Shown here one piece after another: positions 57,968 through 58,574 of a stretch of DNA of 58,574 bases. Below the pieces are notes generated by a model that worked only from the letters and a program-made list of their open reading frames with translations, made no database searches and was not told the DNA's origin. The translations under genes and the position numbers were made by a program. The DNA lies in the NCBI RefSeq assembly GCF_001434665.1, contig NZ_AZDG01000015.1, forward strand, positions 1 through 58,574. The letters are read 5' to 3'. Source of the DNA: Companilactobacillus tucceti DSM 20183 (lineage in GTDB: Bacteria; Bacillota; Bacilli; Lactobacillales; Lactobacillaceae). Numbering within the stretch: the stretch's first letter is position 1; the number at the start of each line of letters is the position of its first letter.

Positions 57968-58062
57968 GTGATTTAACTTATAGGCCAGTTAAGTACTTTG
58001 CTTACATTTCTTAACTACTATTATTACATATTTATTGTAATCTCATTAGTAATCAGCATAAA

Positions 58063-58103
58063 TAAAAAAGATCATCGTCTTCTAAAGTAAGAAACGATGA
58101 TCT
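58063..58103 (-). terminator. terminator of the tRNA block
   Basis: GATCATCGT and ACGATGATC form a 9-bp stem around a 15-base loop, followed by six T on the minus strand. Confidence 0.85.
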
Positions 58104-58115
58104 ATCTTTTATTTA

Positions 58116-58189
<74 letters not shown>

Positions 58190-58207
58190 ATACTGTATTA
58201 ATAATGA

Positions 58208-58279
58208 AGCGGAAGACGGGATTCGAACCCGCGACCCCCACCATGGCAAGGTGATGTTCTACCACTGAACTACTTCCGC
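58208..58279 (-). tRNA. tRNA-Gly (anticodon GCC)
   Basis: 72 bases. Acceptor GCGGAAG/CTTCCGC, discriminator T as usual for Gly, anticodon loop TTGCCAT. CCA is not encoded. Confidence 0.95.
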
Positions 58280-58283
58280 ATAA

Positions 58284-58356
58284 TGCCGACTAGAGGATTC
58301 GAACCTCCGACCCCCTGTTTACAAGACAGATGCTCTGCCAACTGAGCTAAGTCGGC
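58284..58356 (-). tRNA. tRNA-Thr (anticodon TGT)
   Basis: 73 bases. Acceptor GCCGACT/AGTCGGC, discriminator A, anticodon loop CTTGTAA. Four bases separate it from tRNA-Gly. Confidence 0.95.
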
Positions 58357-58382
58357 ATCAAGTAATGACTTATAAAACCTAA

Positions 58383-58402
58383 TTCAATAACAACTTATTG
58401 AA
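58383..58402. repeat. hairpin in the Thr-Leu tRNA spacer
   Basis: TTCAATAA (58383-58390) and TTATTGAA (58395-58402) form an 8-bp stem with a 4-base loop between the tRNA genes, a possible processing signal. Confidence 0.6.
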
Positions 58403-58403
58403 A

Positions 58404-58486
58404 TACGGGTGAAAGGACTTGAACCTTCATGTCCACTGGACACTAGAACCTAAATCTAGCGCGTCTGCCAATTCCGCCACACCCGC
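58404..58486 (-). tRNA. tRNA-Leu (anticodon TAG)
   Basis: 83 bases with a long variable arm (GTCCA/TGGAC). Acceptor GCGGGTG/CACCCGT with one G-U pair, anticodon stem CTAGA/TCTAG and loop TTTAGGT. Confidence 0.95.
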
Positions 58487-58500
58487 AAAACTACATATCC

Positions 58501-58519
58501 ATTAAGCAAATTGCTTAAT
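58501..58519. repeat. palindrome in the Leu-Val tRNA spacer
   Basis: ATTAAGCAA-A-TTGCTTAAT, a perfect inverted repeat directly at the 3' end of tRNA-Val. Confidence 0.6.
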
Positions 58520-58574
58520 GGAGGATACAGGGATCGAACCTGTGACCTCCTGCTTGTAAGGCAGATGCTCTCCC
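58519..58574 (-). tRNA. tRNA-Val (anticodon TAC), cut by the window edge
   Basis: The 3' 56 bases are present: D-arm end, anticodon loop CTTACAA, T-arm ACAGG-TTCGATC-CCTGT and acceptor half ATCCTCC with discriminator A. The 5' end lies outside the window. Confidence 0.92.

Noticed and set aside
58027-58063. A gene or small RNA between clpC and the tRNA block
   Set aside because: The stretch is AT-rich with no promoter-hairpin pair of its own besides the tRNA terminator.

Overview
The window reads as chromosome of a low-GC Gram-positive lactic acid bacterium (Lactobacillaceae). The evidence is the gene order (tRNA block - clpC - rpoB - rpoC - rpsL - rpsG - fusA - S10/spc/alpha ribosomal clusters - ecfA1/ecfA2/ecfT - truA - rplM - rpsI), the zinc-type S14 and adenylate kinase, strong AGGAGG ribosome binding sites and an LPxTG-anchored enzyme. 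A Companilactobacillus-like species is my guess. I see no rRNA, IS element, prophage or CRISPR array.

Region 1 (1-20.9 kb) is accessory metabolism, transport and regulation. It holds a PadR regulator with a membrane-protein partner, a PAP2 phosphatase and a quinone-type oxidoreductase. Next comes a 2-keto-3-deoxygluconate module on the minus strand (kdgT - unknown 84-aa protein - kduI - kdgK) with a perfect cre site over the kdgT -35. A divergent aldehyde dehydrogenase and aldo-keto reductase follow. A complete 2-aminoethylphosphonate operon, phnD-phnC-phnE-phnE-phnX-phnW, imports 2-AEP and turns it into acetaldehyde plus phosphate. Its promoter carries four TT-A-CA-like hexamers spaced exactly 11 bp apart and ending about 22 bp upstream of the predicted start, the layout expected for a PhoP-activated promoter. 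After it come an MFS exporter, a cell-wall anchored amidase, and a MarR/ABC-exporter pair whose promoter has two identical 12-bp palindromic operators.

Region 2 (20.9-23.4 kb) holds a SRAP-family DNA-protein crosslink sensor and a compact MarR-MFS cassette with tandem 20-bp operators. The cassette has codon use unlike its neighbours and an orphan terminator on its flank, so it may be a recent insertion.

Region 3 (23.5-46.2 kb) is the ribosomal superoperon, read right to left from the rpsJ promoter through rplQ, then the ECF transporter core, truA and a separately promoted rplM-rpsI. A CPBP-family membrane protein lies between rpsJ and fusA. Ribosomal protein L24 is about 20 residues short at its C-terminus. 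The rplM, rpsJ, rpsL and rpoB transcripts all begin with 70-200 nt leaders that can fold.

Region 4 (46.3-58.6 kb) has a prepilin peptidase gene converging on an esterase gene whose terminator lies inside the peptidase coding sequence. Then come rpoC, rpoB (with an exact 21-bp in-frame tandem duplication), clpC without a visible CtsR box, and a minus-strand tRNA block (Val, Leu, Thr, Gly, Pro). The sites judged most worth testing are the PhoP-box phosphonate operon, the unknown protein in the kdg operon, the dual-operator MarR systems and the rpoB leader with its internal terminator.
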